A stretch of DNA of 56,763 nt. Source: an uncultured Frankiales bacterium (GTDB lineage: Bacteria > Actinomycetota > Actinomycetes > Mycobacteriales > SCTD01). Below the pieces are notes generated by a model. It ran no database searches, was not told the origin of the DNA, and was given only the letters and a program-made list of their open reading frames with translations. The stretch is taken from the NCBI GenBank assembly GCA_946479905.1, contig CAMLIA010000005.1:1-56763 (forward strand), in the 5' to 3' direction. Within the stretch, counting starts at the first letter, position 1. Every line of letters begins with the position of its first letter. Positions 13,848-22,775 of this stretch are shown here, piece by piece. Position numbers and translations under genes: made by a program.

Positions 13848-15320
13848 ATGGCCGCACCCGGCGTGGTCGTCACGACCGCCACCCGCTCCGGTCCGACGGG
13901 CACCCCGCGTGCGCAGTCGGGCCAGTACTTCGTCATCGGGCTCGCTGAGCGCGGCCCCGTCGACGTCCCCGTGAAGGTGAACAGCCTCGCGGACTACCGG
14001 TCGATCTTCGGGGACCGTGTCTCCTACGGGTCGCTCTACGACGACCTCGCGCTCTACTTCGAGTCGGGTGGCACCCAGGCGTGGGTGCTGCGCGTCGTCG
14101 GCGCCGCCGCCACCACGGGTTCGCTGAACCTGATGGACGGGCAGACCGTGCCGGCCGCGACGTTGAAGGTCGACGCGGCTGCTGCCGGCGCCTACTCGTC
14201 GCGGATCACCGTCTCGGTGGAGGAGGGCGCGAACGGACCCGACAGCCGCAAGGTGTCGGTGTTCTACGACGGCGTGCTGGTCGAGTCCTACAACAACCTC
14301 ACCACCGTCGCGGACATCGTCGCGAAGTTCGCGACGTCGCGGTGGGTGCGGATGACCGACCAGGGGTCGACCGGTGTGGGCGCGGAGGCGCTGCCCGCGG
14401 TGGCCGCCGCCACCACGCTGTCGGCCGGCACCGACGACCGGGCTGCGGTCAACGCCGCCCGGCTCGAGGCGCAGCTGCCGCTGTTCGCGATCGGCCTCGG
14501 TGACGGCGCTGTCGCCGCGCCCGGCTACGGATCTGCGATGCATGCGGCGCTGATCGCGCACGGTGCCGCGAACCGTCGGATCGCGGTCCTGTCCGCTCCG
14601 AAGGGTTCCTCCCGTGACGACTACGCGTCCCTGGCCCTCGGGCTCGGGGCCACCGCGGACTCCGACGACGCGGGGCTGTTCGGTCCGTGGCTCGTCGTCT
14701 CCGACGGTGCTGGCGGCACCCGCCTCATCTCCCCGGAGGGGTACGTCGCTGCGGCGCGGTCCCGCCGGCACGAGGTGCAGGGTCCGTGGGCTCCGGCGGC
14801 CGGCGAGCTGTCGGTGTCGCCGTCGGTGATCGCGCTGGAGACGGAGTGGTCGGACGCCGACCACGAGATCCTCGACGCGGCCCGCGTGTCCCCGATCCGC
14901 ACCATCGCGAACCGGATCCGGCTCTACGGCTGGCGGTCGCTGTCCTCGGACGAGACGGACTACGCGTCGCTGACCGTGCGGGACACGCTGAACCGTCTCG
15001 TCACCGAGTGTGAGTCGCGGATCGAGCCGTACGTGTTCAACACGATCGACGGGCGCGGCCAGCTGTTCGCGGAGATCAGGGGCATCCTGATCGGCATCCT
15101 CGAGCCGATCCGCGCCGCCGGCGGCATCTACGAGGCCGTCGACCCGGTGACGCTCGACATCGCCGATCCGGGCTACTCGGTGGAGGTGTCGCGGGCCAAC
15201 AACCCCGAGTCGTCGCTGTCGGCGAACGTGGTCCACGCCCAGGTCGCTGTCCGGCTCGCGCCGAACGCGTCGCTCATCCAGCTCACCATCATCAAGGTCG
15301 GCATCGCCGCCGCCGTCTGA
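13848..15320 (+). CDS. Contractile tail sheath protein
   Basis: The 490-aa protein has a strong ribosome site (TAGGAGGAACC). The N-terminal PGVVVTTATRSGPTGTPRA and YRSIFGDRVSYGSLYDDLAL blocks, LYFESGGTQAWVLRVVGA, and the C-terminal SLTVRDTLNRL-like core are standard for the phage sheath family. The C-terminus supplies the strand that links neighbouring subunits. This gene is the main evidence that the phage has a contractile tail, and it is followed by the tube gene as usual. Confidence 0.95.
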   Translation: MAAPGVVVTTATRSGPTGTPRAQSGQYFVIGLAERGPVDVPVKVNSLADYRSIFGDRVSYGSLYDDLALYFESGGTQAWVLRVVGAAATTGSLNLMDGQTVPAATLKVDAAAAGAYSSRITVSVEEGANGPDSRKVSVFYDGVLVESYNNLTTVADIVAKFATSRWVRMTDQGSTGVGAEALPAVAAATTLSAGTDDRAAVNAARLEAQLPLFAIGLGDGAVAAPGYGSAMHAALIAHGAANRRIAVLSAPKGSSRDDYASLALGLGATADSDDAGLFGPWLVVSDGAGGTRLISPEGYVAAARSRRHEVQGPWAPAAGELSVSPSVIALETEWSDADHEILDAARVSPIRTIANRIRLYGWRSLSSDETDYASLTVRDTLNRLVTECESRIEPYVFNTIDGRGQLFAEIRGILIGILEPIRAAGGIYEAVDPVTLDIADPGYSVEVSRANNPESSLSANVVHAQVAVRLAPNASLIQLTIIKVGIAAAV

Positions 15321-15343
15321 GTACAAGAGAAGGGTTCACTGTC

Positions 15344-15748
15344 ATGAAGATGGCTGCGCGTCAGAGTCTCGTCACGATCGAGGGCATCCCCGGTCGCTGG
15401 GCGACCAAGACCGGGGGCAACATCAACGCCGACACCACTCCGGTGTGGGACGGCGGGGAGATCGACCCCGAGATCCTTGCGGGTCCGGCGTCGGCGGAGA
15501 ACGTGACGGTCAGCCGTCCGTTCGACGACCAGCGCGACCTGCCGGAGATCGCCCGGCTGCGCCGGCTGGTGGGGAAGTACCGGGCGACCATCACGGTGCA
15601 GCACACCGACGCGGACCTGTTCCCGATCGGTGAGCCGACCGTGTACTCCGACGCGCTGCTGGTCACCCTGAACGAGCCGGAGTACGACGCGGCCTCGGGT
15701 GACCCCAAGCGCATCGAGCTGGTCTGGGCCGTGCCCAAGTTCAGCTGA
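15344..15748 (+). CDS. Tail tube protein
   Basis: The 134-aa protein has the size and position of a simple myovirus tube protein directly after the sheath. It is beta-rich (MAARQSLVTIEGIPGRWATK; PEYDAASGDPKRIELVWA). The tube forms the inner channel driven through the envelope on contraction. ATG 15350 is a possible alternative start. Confidence 0.85.
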   Translation: MKMAARQSLVTIEGIPGRWATKTGGNINADTTPVWDGGEIDPEILAGPASAENVTVSRPFDDQRDLPEIARLRRLVGKYRATITVQHTDADLFPIGEPTVYSDALLVTLNEPEYDAASGDPKRIELVWAVPKFS

Positions 15749-15782
15749 GCACGCTTCACAACACAATCAGGGTAGTTCGCAG

Positions 15783-15819
15783 TAGGGTCAGGGCAGGTCG
15801 CGTTGTGCGGCCTGCCCTG
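15783..15819 (+). promoter_or_regulatory. Promoter-like TAGGGT overlapping a hairpin before the chaperone gene
   Basis: TAGGGT (15783-15788) is followed by a 9-bp stem pairing 15789-15797 with 15811-15819 (CAGGGCAGG/CCTGCCCTG). The stem could terminate or attenuate tube transcripts, lowering chaperone and tape-measure expression relative to tube and sheath. Alternatively it sits at the 5' end of a new mRNA. Confidence 0.45.
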
Positions 15820-15839
15820 TCTCACGTCCAAGGAGAGCT

Positions 15840-16400
15840 ATGAGCACCGACCCGACCATCCGCATCGGAGACGACGACGCCGGCGAGGAGGCTGGCGGCA
15901 TCTTCGCCCCGCCCACCGAGGCCGAGCGTGCCTCGGGCGGCAACGTCCTTGAGTCGCTCCGCAAGGCGCTGCAGGAGCCGGTCGTCACCGAGCCGAAGCT
16001 GATCCGTGTCCCCGGCCGGCCCGGTGTGTCGATCCGCTGCCACACCCGCATGACGCAGGACGAGCGGAAGGCGTGGCAGCGGCGGGCGACGAAGAAGCGT
16101 CGCGGCATCGGCCAGGAGCCGGAGGTCGACGAGATGCAGTTCGCGGAGCTGGTGATCGCGAACACCTGCGAGGCGATCCTGTTCAACGGTGTGGAGGCGC
16201 ACGACGCCGAGGACACGCCGTTGACGTTCCGGCACCGCCAGCTGTGGGAGATGGTCGGCGCGAACGACCCGGCGCTCGCGATCCGCAACCTGTTCGGTGT
16301 GGACGCCCACGTCCTGCTCGCCTCGGGGGAGGTGCTGCTCGCGTCCGGCTTCGACGACGAGCTCAGCGACGACGACGACCCTACGCGACAGGACTCGTAG
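15840..16400 (+). CDS. Tail assembly chaperone, short form
   Basis: The 186-aa protein lies between the tube and tape-measure genes, the usual place of tail assembly chaperones. It carries a helical core (RMTQDERKAWQRRATKKRRG and LWEMVGANDPALAIRNLFGV) and a very acidic end (DDELSDDDD). Such proteins coat the tape measure during tail assembly and are not in the finished virion. The ribosome site is AAGGAGAGC. Confidence 0.8.
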   Translation: MSTDPTIRIGDDDAGEEAGGIFAPPTEAERASGGNVLESLRKALQEPVVTEPKLIRVPGRPGVSIRCHTRMTQDERKAWQRRATKKRRGIGQEPEVDEMQFAELVIANTCEAILFNGVEAHDAEDTPLTFRHRQLWEMVGANDPALAIRNLFGVDAHVLLASGEVLLASGFDDELSDDDDPTRQDS

Positions 16401-16579
16401 GGCGGCTCGCCTCCGAGTCCGCCGTACGCACGGCTGCCCGGATCGGTGACCGGTTCCGGCTGGACCCGGTGCTGATCCTTGAGGAGACCGACGAGTTCAA
16501 GTGGGCGGTCCGGCTCGCGGCGTACAACGTCATCCAGGCCGACATGAAGGCGAGCCAGTCGCAGCAGGGTCACGGCTGA
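15840..16579 (+). CDS. Tail assembly chaperone, -1 frameshift long form
   Basis: The -1 frame stays open across the end of the short form to 16579 and encodes a conserved-looking extension: ATGLVGRLASESAVRTAARI, then a WAVRLAAYNVIQADMK segment. It has no ribosome site of its own. A -1 slip would give 246 aa. The likeliest site is C-CCT at 16379-16382, where tRNA-Pro could re-pair on CCC. An alternative is GGGGGAG at 16325-16331, but this would add an odd Arg-rich stretch. Paired short and long chaperones made by frameshifting are common in tailed phages. Confidence 0.65.
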
Positions 16580-16640
16580 GCGGGCTGGTCCGTGGGAGGA
16601 TCGCGGGCAGACCGTACGGCGCGCGTGAGAGGGTCGGGGT

Positions 16641-19600
16641 GTGGCGAAGGAGAACATCGGCGTAACCGTCGAGCTCGAGGACGCCCTCTCCGTCCCCGCG
16701 CACCGTGCTGCCGGCGCAGTCGATGACCTCAAGGACGAGGTCCGGCAGCTCAACGAGCAGCTCGCCGCCTCCCAGGTCGAGCTCGCGGCCGTACGCCGGG
16801 AGATGAACGCGCTCCGGTCGGCGTCGGGGAACGCGTCGAAGGAGGTCGACAAGCAGTCTCGGGCGCAGAAGGCGCTCGCGGCGAACAACCAGAAGTCGTC
16901 GAAGTCGCTCAAGGCGTTGAAGAAGGACACCGACGGCGCCGAGAAGGCGATGGGTCTGCTGAGCAAGATCTTCGCCAAGACCGTCGCCGGCATGAAGATC
17001 TCCGGCCTCCTGACGCTGATCAACCTTGCCGCCGGCGGCGTCTCGGCGCTCGGAGCTGCCGGGTTCGCGGCGATCGCCGGGCTGTCGCCGCTGGTGGGTC
17101 TGCTCGGTGCCATGCCCGGCACGGTGATCGCGCTGATCTCGGTGATGGGGGTGTTGAAGCTCGGGCTCAAGGACGTCGGCGCGGCGGTGAAGGCGATCGG
17201 GAAGGGTGACGCGGCGAAGGCTGACGACGCCCTCGCGAAGCTCTCCGTGCAGGGGCAGCGGCTCGCGTTGACGCTGGGCCACATGTCGCAGGAAGGCGGC
17301 GCTCTCTGGCAGTTCCGGCGCGGCATCGAGAAGGCTGTCGCGCCCGGTCTGACCCGCGCCCTGCGGGACATGATCCCGGTGCTACCGGTCGTGCAGCGGG
17401 GCCTCGAGCGGACCGCCCACACGATCGGTGACCTCGCGCAGTCGGCGGCGTCCTCCATGCAGTCGCCGCTGTTCCAGGGCCAGCTGTCGCGGGTGATGGC
17501 CACGAACACGCACGTCCTCGGGAACGGTGGCCGGGCGGCCGGCTACTTCGCGTCCGCGATGCTCGCGATCGCCGACGCCTTCCGGCCCGTCCTGGTCGAC
17601 ATGTCGCGGTACGCGCTCGCGGCGGGGAAGTTCATCAACCACTCCGCGCAGATGGGTGACGAGTCGGGGCGGCTGACCGCGTTCTTTAAGCGGTCGTGGG
17701 AGCTCGCGAAGGCGTTCGGGCAGGTGCTTGAGGACGTCGCGGTGGCTCTGTACAACACCGGCAAGCAGGCCGGGGTGATGTCGAAGGAGTTGGGTGGCGG
17801 CATCGCGGACGTCACCGCCCGCTGGCGCCGCTGGACGGCGTCGGTGGAGGGCCAGAACGCGATCCGAGATTGGTTCCAGCAGGCGATCCCGGTGGTGCAG
17901 GCGTTCGGGCGGCTGCTCGGGTTCGTCGCCAAGGGGCTGGGCGACATGTCGAAGCGGGCCGATCTGGTGCCGGTGATCGACGCGATCAACACCCAGCTGC
18001 TGCCGGCGATCTCGGACCTGTCGTCGGCGGTCGGCGGCAACCTGGGGCCGGCGCTTGTGTCGGTGGCGACGTCGGTGGCGAAGGTGTTCACCGCGCTCGC
18101 CGGCTCCCCGCTGACCGAGTTCCTCACCGTGATCGCGAAGGCGCTGGACATCGTCGCGACGGGGTTCATGAAGCTGCCCGGTCCGGTGCGGACCGCGATC
18201 TTGTCCATCGGGTCGCTGATCGTGGTCATGAAGTTGCTCAACTACTCGTTCAAGGCCGTGAAGGAGTCGATGCTGCTGCAGTCGGTGTTCACCGGCTTCC
18301 AGGCGGGCATGGTGAAGAACGAGGCCACGACGACTCTGTTCTCCCGGTCGCTGTCGAGCATGCGCGGCGCCGCGATGGGTGCCCAGATGGGTATGAAGGG
18401 CGCTTCTGTGGGTGCGGCGGGGCTGACGTCGGTGCTGTCGCTCGGGCTCGGGGCGGCGCTGGTCGGCGGCACCATCCTGCTCGGGAAGTGGATGGAGTCT
18501 CAGGCGAAGGCGAAGGCGCACGCCGACGAGCTGACGTCGTCGCTGAACCAGGAGACCGGTGCGATCACCGCGAACACGCGGGCGCTGGTGGCGAAGAGTC
18601 TGCAGGACAACGGGGCGCTGGACGCGGCGGCGAAGATGGGGATCAGCCTGCAGGACGTGACCGATGCGGCGTTGGGCAACGAGGACGCCTACAAGCGGGT
18701 CGTGGTGGCGATGGCGGAGGCGCAGCGGGCTGGGCGCGGCTCGTCCGGGGACCGGTACAAGCTGCTCATCGGACTCGGCAAGGAGCACTCGGCGGTCAAC
18801 CAGTCGATCGCGGACCAGAAGCAGCTCGCGTCGGCTACGAAGGTGACGTGGAACCAGCAGCGTGCCGCCCGTGTGGAGACCCAGCACAACGCTGGGATCG
18901 TGAAGGCTGCCTCGAAGGGCGAGCTCGTCCTCGCCGGGAACGTCCGCAAGGCCGGGGACGAGTACGCCGGCGCGACCCGGAAGGTGCAGGCACACCGGCG
19001 CGCCATCATCGCCCTCAACCACACGTTCATCTCCCAGCAGCGCACCCTGATCGGGTTCCGGCAGGCGCTCGCGGACGCCGACAAGACACTGGTCAAGGGC
19101 AAGAAGACCCTCGACATCCACACCCAGGCTGGCCGGGACAACCGGTCGGCGCTGCTCGACGTCGCGGAGGCTGCCGCCGCGGTGGAGAACAAGGCGCAGC
19201 GCACCGAGGCGATCAAGGAGGCGCGCGCCCGGATCGAGGCGTGGGGCAAGTCGGCCGGCTGGTCGGCGGACCAGGCAAAGAACTACGCCGACAAGCTGTT
19301 CAACCTCACCAACACGGCGAAGGACGTCCCGTCGAAGGTAGGGCCGACGGTGACCGCGCCCGGCGCGCAGGAGGCGCTGGACATGCTGATCCAGGTCCGC
19401 AACGCCGCCTCCGACATTGCCTCCCAAGGCAACGTGTCGGTCCGGGTGGCTGCCCCGACGTCTGGTCGTCGTACGCCGCGCCGCGATGGTGGCCCCGTCC
19501 TCGCCGGCGCCCCCTACCTCGTCGGTGAGGTCGGCCCCGAGCTGCTGCTCAAGGCCAACGGCGCGATCGACATCATCGGCAAGGCCGGTCCCGAGAACCG

Positions 19601-19859
19601 GACGTTCTCCGGCGACGGGTTCGTGCTGCCCCACGAGTTCTACGAGGCGATGCGGGACCAGCGGTCCGCGTTCGCCGCCTCGGCCGCGCCGGCGCGGCGC
19701 GACACGCCCGCCGCCGGCTCCGCGCTCGAGGACGGGCCGACGCCGGAGCTGCACAACCACTTCCACGGCGACAGCTCCGGGCTCACCACCGCCGACGTCG
19801 AGCAGGCCGCGATGCGCGCCTACCGGCGCTGGGAGCGCGAACGGAAGGAGCGGCGATGA
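16641..19859 (+). CDS. Tape measure protein
   Basis: The 1072-aa protein starts at GTG 16641. A coiled coil occupies residues about 25-110, a long hydrophobic stretch 119-178, and another hydrophobic segment lies near 590-615. Long helical, Ala-rich regions follow. The C-terminus has GGPVLAGAPYLVGEVGPELL, a motif common at tape-measure ends. The protein sets tail length and is ejected with the DNA. Its stop overlaps the LysM gene. Confidence 0.93.
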   Translation: MAKENIGVTVELEDALSVPAHRAAGAVDDLKDEVRQLNEQLAASQVELAAVRREMNALRSASGNASKEVDKQSRAQKALAANNQKSSKSLKALKKDTDGAEKAMGLLSKIFAKTVAGMKISGLLTLINLAAGGVSALGAAGFAAIAGLSPLVGLLGAMPGTVIALISVMGVLKLGLKDVGAAVKAIGKGDAAKADDALAKLSVQGQRLALTLGHMSQEGGALWQFRRGIEKAVAPGLTRALRDMIPVLPVVQRGLERTAHTIGDLAQSAASSMQSPLFQGQLSRVMATNTHVLGNGGRAAGYFASAMLAIADAFRPVLVDMSRYALAAGKFINHSAQMGDESGRLTAFFKRSWELAKAFGQVLEDVAVALYNTGKQAGVMSKELGGGIADVTARWRRWTASVEGQNAIRDWFQQAIPVVQAFGRLLGFVAKGLGDMSKRADLVPVIDAINTQLLPAISDLSSAVGGNLGPALVSVATSVAKVFTALAGSPLTEFLTVIAKALDIVATGFMKLPGPVRTAILSIGSLIVVMKLLNYSFKAVKESMLLQSVFTGFQAGMVKNEATTTLFSRSLSSMRGAAMGAQMGMKGASVGAAGLTSVLSLGLGAALVGGTILLGKWMESQAKAKAHADELTSSLNQETGAITANTRALVAKSLQDNGALDAAAKMGISLQDVTDAALGNEDAYKRVVVAMAEAQRAGRGSSGDRYKLLIGLGKEHSAVNQSIADQKQLASATKVTWNQQRAARVETQHNAGIVKAASKGELVLAGNVRKAGDEYAGATRKVQAHRRAIIALNHTFISQQRTLIGFRQALADADKTLVKGKKTLDIHTQAGRDNRSALLDVAEAAAAVENKAQRTEAIKEARARIEAWGKSAGWSADQAKNYADKLFNLTNTAKDVPSKVGPTVTAPGAQEALDMLIQVRNAASDIASQGNVSVRVAAPTSGRRTPRRDGGPVLAGAPYLVGEVGPELLLKANGAIDIIGKAGPENRTFSGDGFVLPHEFYEAMRDQRSAFAASAAPARRDTPAAGSALEDGPTPELHNHFHGDSSGLTTADVEQAAMRAYRRWERERKERR

Positions 19860-20599
19860 CTGCCGTCGCAGTGATCCGCAGCATCGACGGAGCCGACTCG
19901 AAGTGGGGGGAGGGCGACACCAGCCACGGCGGGGTCCGCAGGTCCGTGCCCACCGACGACGGCCGGCACCCCAAGATGCAGCTCATCCCCGAAAGCGGCG
20001 ACCCGTTCGAGGTGCCCTACGCGCCCCGCGGCTCCCAGGTGGAGGGGATCGTGCCCGAGTGGGCGACCGTGACCCGTGGCGGCCGGGAGCCGCTGCTGCT
20101 CCGCGCCGGCGACAACCTGCCCACCATGAGCTTCGATCTGATCTTCGGGTATTGGGATCCGCAGGAGTCGATCAGCCACGAGCTGGACGAGCTCCGTGAC
20201 CTCGCCGAGTCCGGTGCCCGGATGCGGGTCCGGTTGGACTCCGTGTCGGCGCATCACCGCTGGCGGCTGACCGGGTTCTCCCAGGAGATCATCGCCCGGC
20301 AGCAGGGCACCAACCTTGCGACCCGTGCCGTCTGCTCGCTGACGTTCACCGTCGCCTCCGACCAGGCGGTCCGTGTGGGGCCGCTGTCGGGCGGCAAGAA
20401 GGGGTCGGGGAAGAAGCACCGGATCCCCAAGACGTACGTCATCAAGAAGGGCGACACGCTGCAGGCGATCGCACGCCGCTTCTATGACGACGTGTCGGTC
20501 TGGCGCGACATCGCCGACCTCAACCACATCAGGCACCCGAAGGATCCTCACGTCGGGAAGCGGATCCGGTTGCCGCGGCGCAAGGATCTGGACAAGTGA
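19856..20599 (+). CDS. LysM-domain baseplate protein
   Basis: The 247-aa protein has an N-terminal ~185-residue tail domain (PESGDPFEVPYAPRGSQVEG, then DLIFGYWDPQESISHELDEL) and a C-terminal LysM repeat (about 195-240: TYVIKKGDTLQAIARRFYDD, then LNHIRHP, IRLP). This matches LysM tail proteins of simple contractile machines (XkdP-like), which link the tube to the hub. It is coupled to the tape measure upstream and the hub gene downstream. Confidence 0.88.
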   Translation: MTAVAVIRSIDGADSKWGEGDTSHGGVRRSVPTDDGRHPKMQLIPESGDPFEVPYAPRGSQVEGIVPEWATVTRGGREPLLLRAGDNLPTMSFDLIFGYWDPQESISHELDELRDLAESGARMRVRLDSVSAHHRWRLTGFSQEIIARQQGTNLATRAVCSLTFTVASDQAVRVGPLSGGKKGSGKKHRIPKTYVIKKGDTLQAIARRFYDDVSVWRDIADLNHIRHPKDPHVGKRIRLPRRKDLDK

Positions 20600-22443
20600 C
20601 GACGCTGTCCGCCCGGCAGATCGGGCGGTATGCGTACGCGGCTGGGTTCCGGGGCGACAACCTGGCGATCGCGATCGCGGTCGCGCTCGGGGAGTCCTCG
20701 GGGCGGGTGGAGGTCGTGAACTCGATCGGCTGTGTCGGGCTCTGGCAGATCAACCAGCCGGTCCACGTCGCCGCCCACCCGTCGTGGACGCGGAGCTGGC
20801 TGCAGCAGGCCGGGAACAACGCGAAGGCGGCGTTCACGCTGTCCGGGGGCGGGAAGCACTTCGGTCCGTGGGTGGTCTACACGAACGGCTCCTACAAGCG
20901 GTTCATGGCGACCGCGCGGACTGCGGCGGCGTCTGCCGCGTCGTCGGGGTCGGGGTCGGGACCGAAGTTCCACGGCTCGAGTGGCGGTGGTGGGGCGGAT
21001 GCGTCGCCGCAGGCCACCGGGCACGTCGACCCGTCGAAGTTCCCCAAGCCGCCGCCTGCCCGCCAGATCGAGGACGACCCCGACCCTCGGATCCGGCTCG
21101 GCCGGCTCTACCTGCACGGCGGGAAGCTGCACGAGAACATCGCGGACGCCGTCACCGACGCCACCCTGTCCTGGTCGACCAGCGAGGTCACCCAGCTCGC
21201 GCTCACCCTCGCTGACCCCGGCTTCGACCTGTACCGGTCCGGCTACTTCGAGCAGGGGCAGGCGCTGCTGTACCGGGAGAAGAAGGACGACTACCTGCCC
21301 GGCTTCGACCTGTCGTTGCGGATCGCGTCGATCACGCTCGACGGTGGCTCCGCCGGCACCGGCGGGATGACGGTCGCTGCCCGTGCGGAGAGCGTGTGGA
21401 AGCTCAAGCGGCGCCGTGGCGCGAAGGTGATGCGGAAGGCGTCCCCGACCGAGTTCGTGGAGGCCGAGTGCAAGGCGGCGGGGGTGAAGTGTGTCGCCCA
21501 GCCCTCGGCGCAGCGGGCGCACGTCTCCCGTGACGTCGCCGGCAAGGGTGCGGAGGAGGCGACCGGTTCGAACCGGCCCTCGAGCTGGACGACGTTCCAG
21601 CGGCTCGCCCAAGAGCTCGGCTACCTGTGCTTCGAGTACGCCGACACCGTCTACTTCGGGAAGCCGACGTGGCTGGTGAACCGGGACGACACGCCGACCC
21701 AGATCGCGTTGCCGCTCGACGGTGCCCCGGAGGTGTGGATGGCGCGCGAGATGCCGTCGATCACCATGTCGGAGGACTCCGACGTGCCGGTGGACGTCTC
21801 GGGCATCCAGATCGAGAAGTCGCGGCTGCGGGAGTGCCGGCCGGGGCGGGCGGTGCAGATCCGTGGGTTGCCGCCGCTCAGCTACCGGCCGCTGCTGTGT
21901 ACGTCGATGTCGGTGCCGCTGCTGGGGAACGGGCCGATCGAGCTCGCCGCCGCCACGGCGGTGAACCCGGATCCGCAGCCGCCGCCGAAGCCAGCGAAGC
22001 GGGGCAAGTTCGACGACTCGGCGCCCGGCGACGGGTCGTCTGCGACGCAGGCTGGCACGTCGGGGAAGTCGGCGGCGACGTTCGTCTCCATCGCCGTGTC
22101 CGCCTCCAACGCCCGCTACGTGTTCGGCGCGGAGGCGTCCTCGAGCGACCCGACCCCGAGCGCGTTGGACTGCTCCGAGCTGGTGCAGTGGGCGCTCGGG
22201 CGGATGGGGATCCCGTTCGTCGACGGATCCTCGGCGCAGTACGCGGCCTGCCACAAGATCACCGTCGAACGTGCCCTGCAGACCCGTGGCGCGCTGCTCC
22301 ACAAGGACGGACACATCGGCATCAGCATGGGCGACGGCCGGTCCGTGGAGGCACGGAACCCCTCCGACGGGGTCGGCATCTTCCGCGCCTACGACATCAT
22401 CTGGACCGGAGGCGGGCTCGTTCCCGCTCTCAAGTACGGGTAA
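20596..22443 (+). CDS. Baseplate hub with transglycosylase-like and NlpC/P60-like domains
   Basis: The 615-aa protein starts at GTG 20596. Residues about 15-110 resemble a lytic transglycosylase (IAIAVALGESSGR with Glu33, GLWQIN at 48-53). Residues about 145-440 look like the XkdQ/gpD-type hub domain (LTLADPGFDLYRSGYFEQGQ). Residues about 470-615 carry an NlpC/P60-like peptidase (DCSELVQWALGRMGIPF with Cys526, DGHIGISMGDG with His573). Pro/Ser/Gly linkers separate them. It probably sits at the tail tip and opens both glycan and peptide bonds during entry. Confidence 0.88.
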   Translation: MTTLSARQIGRYAYAAGFRGDNLAIAIAVALGESSGRVEVVNSIGCVGLWQINQPVHVAAHPSWTRSWLQQAGNNAKAAFTLSGGGKHFGPWVVYTNGSYKRFMATARTAAASAASSGSGSGPKFHGSSGGGGADASPQATGHVDPSKFPKPPPARQIEDDPDPRIRLGRLYLHGGKLHENIADAVTDATLSWSTSEVTQLALTLADPGFDLYRSGYFEQGQALLYREKKDDYLPGFDLSLRIASITLDGGSAGTGGMTVAARAESVWKLKRRRGAKVMRKASPTEFVEAECKAAGVKCVAQPSAQRAHVSRDVAGKGAEEATGSNRPSSWTTFQRLAQELGYLCFEYADTVYFGKPTWLVNRDDTPTQIALPLDGAPEVWMAREMPSITMSEDSDVPVDVSGIQIEKSRLRECRPGRAVQIRGLPPLSYRPLLCTSMSVPLLGNGPIELAAATAVNPDPQPPPKPAKRGKFDDSAPGDGSSATQAGTSGKSAATFVSIAVSASNARYVFGAEASSSDPTPSALDCSELVQWALGRMGIPFVDGSSAQYAACHKITVERALQTRGALLHKDGHIGISMGDGRSVEARNPSDGVGIFRAYDIIWTGGGLVPALKYG

Positions 22444-22447
22444 CGGA

Positions 22448-22453
22448 TACCCT
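22448..22453 (+). promoter_or_regulatory. -10-like TACCCT for the baseplate operon
   Basis: GGATACCCT is followed by 7 nt and GTG 22461, which has no ribosome site. The same TACCCT occurs at 26225 and 49515. Confidence 0.45.
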
Positions 22454-22460
22454 CAGCCGT

Positions 22461-22769
22461 GTGGCTACCCCCCTCATCGCCTACCCGTTCCGGCTCTCGC
22501 CGGCGGGGAACGTGACCACGGTCGAGGAAGGGTCCGACACCCAGCTCGCCCACGAGCTCGCCTGCGCGGTCCTCACCCGACCCGGCGAGCGGCCCCTGGT
22601 GCCGGACTTCGGCACCGCCGACCCAGTGTTCGAGGGGTTCGACGAGGACGCGTTGCGGCTCCACGTCGACCTGTTCGGTCCCCCGGTGGAGGTCGAGCGG
22701 GTGCGGATGCGGTTCCTGGACGAGCTCACCCAGGACGTGGTGGTCCAGTTCTCTGCGAGCGGAAGGTAG
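22461..22769 (+). CDS. Baseplate wedge protein, gp25/W-like
   Basis: The 102-aa protein begins MATPLIAYPFRLSPAGNVTT and has the Q-L...L.TRPGERPLVPDFG block and E-V/RVRMRFLDELTQD end typical of the GPW/gp25 family. These proteins trigger sheath assembly and contraction at the baseplate. GTG 22461 was chosen over GTG 22459 because it is in frame. It precedes baseplate J as in other contractile phages. Confidence 0.9.
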   Translation: MATPLIAYPFRLSPAGNVTTVEEGSDTQLAHELACAVLTRPGERPLVPDFGTADPVFEGFDEDALRLHVDLFGPPVEVERVRMRFLDELTQDVVVQFSASGR

Positions 22770-22775
22770 GCGGGC

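Noticed and set aside
13077..15326. Long minus-strand frame opposite the tail sheath
   Set aside because: Shadow of the sheath and neighbouring genes, with no recognisable protein features.
15840..16400. Sequencing error joining two frames in place of frameshift
   Set aside because: The two-frame layout at exactly this position is the normal form of tail chaperone genes.
17382..19766. Long minus-strand frame opposite the tape measure
   Set aside because: Repetitive Arg/His/Leu composition expected from the complement of the tape measure. No start signal.
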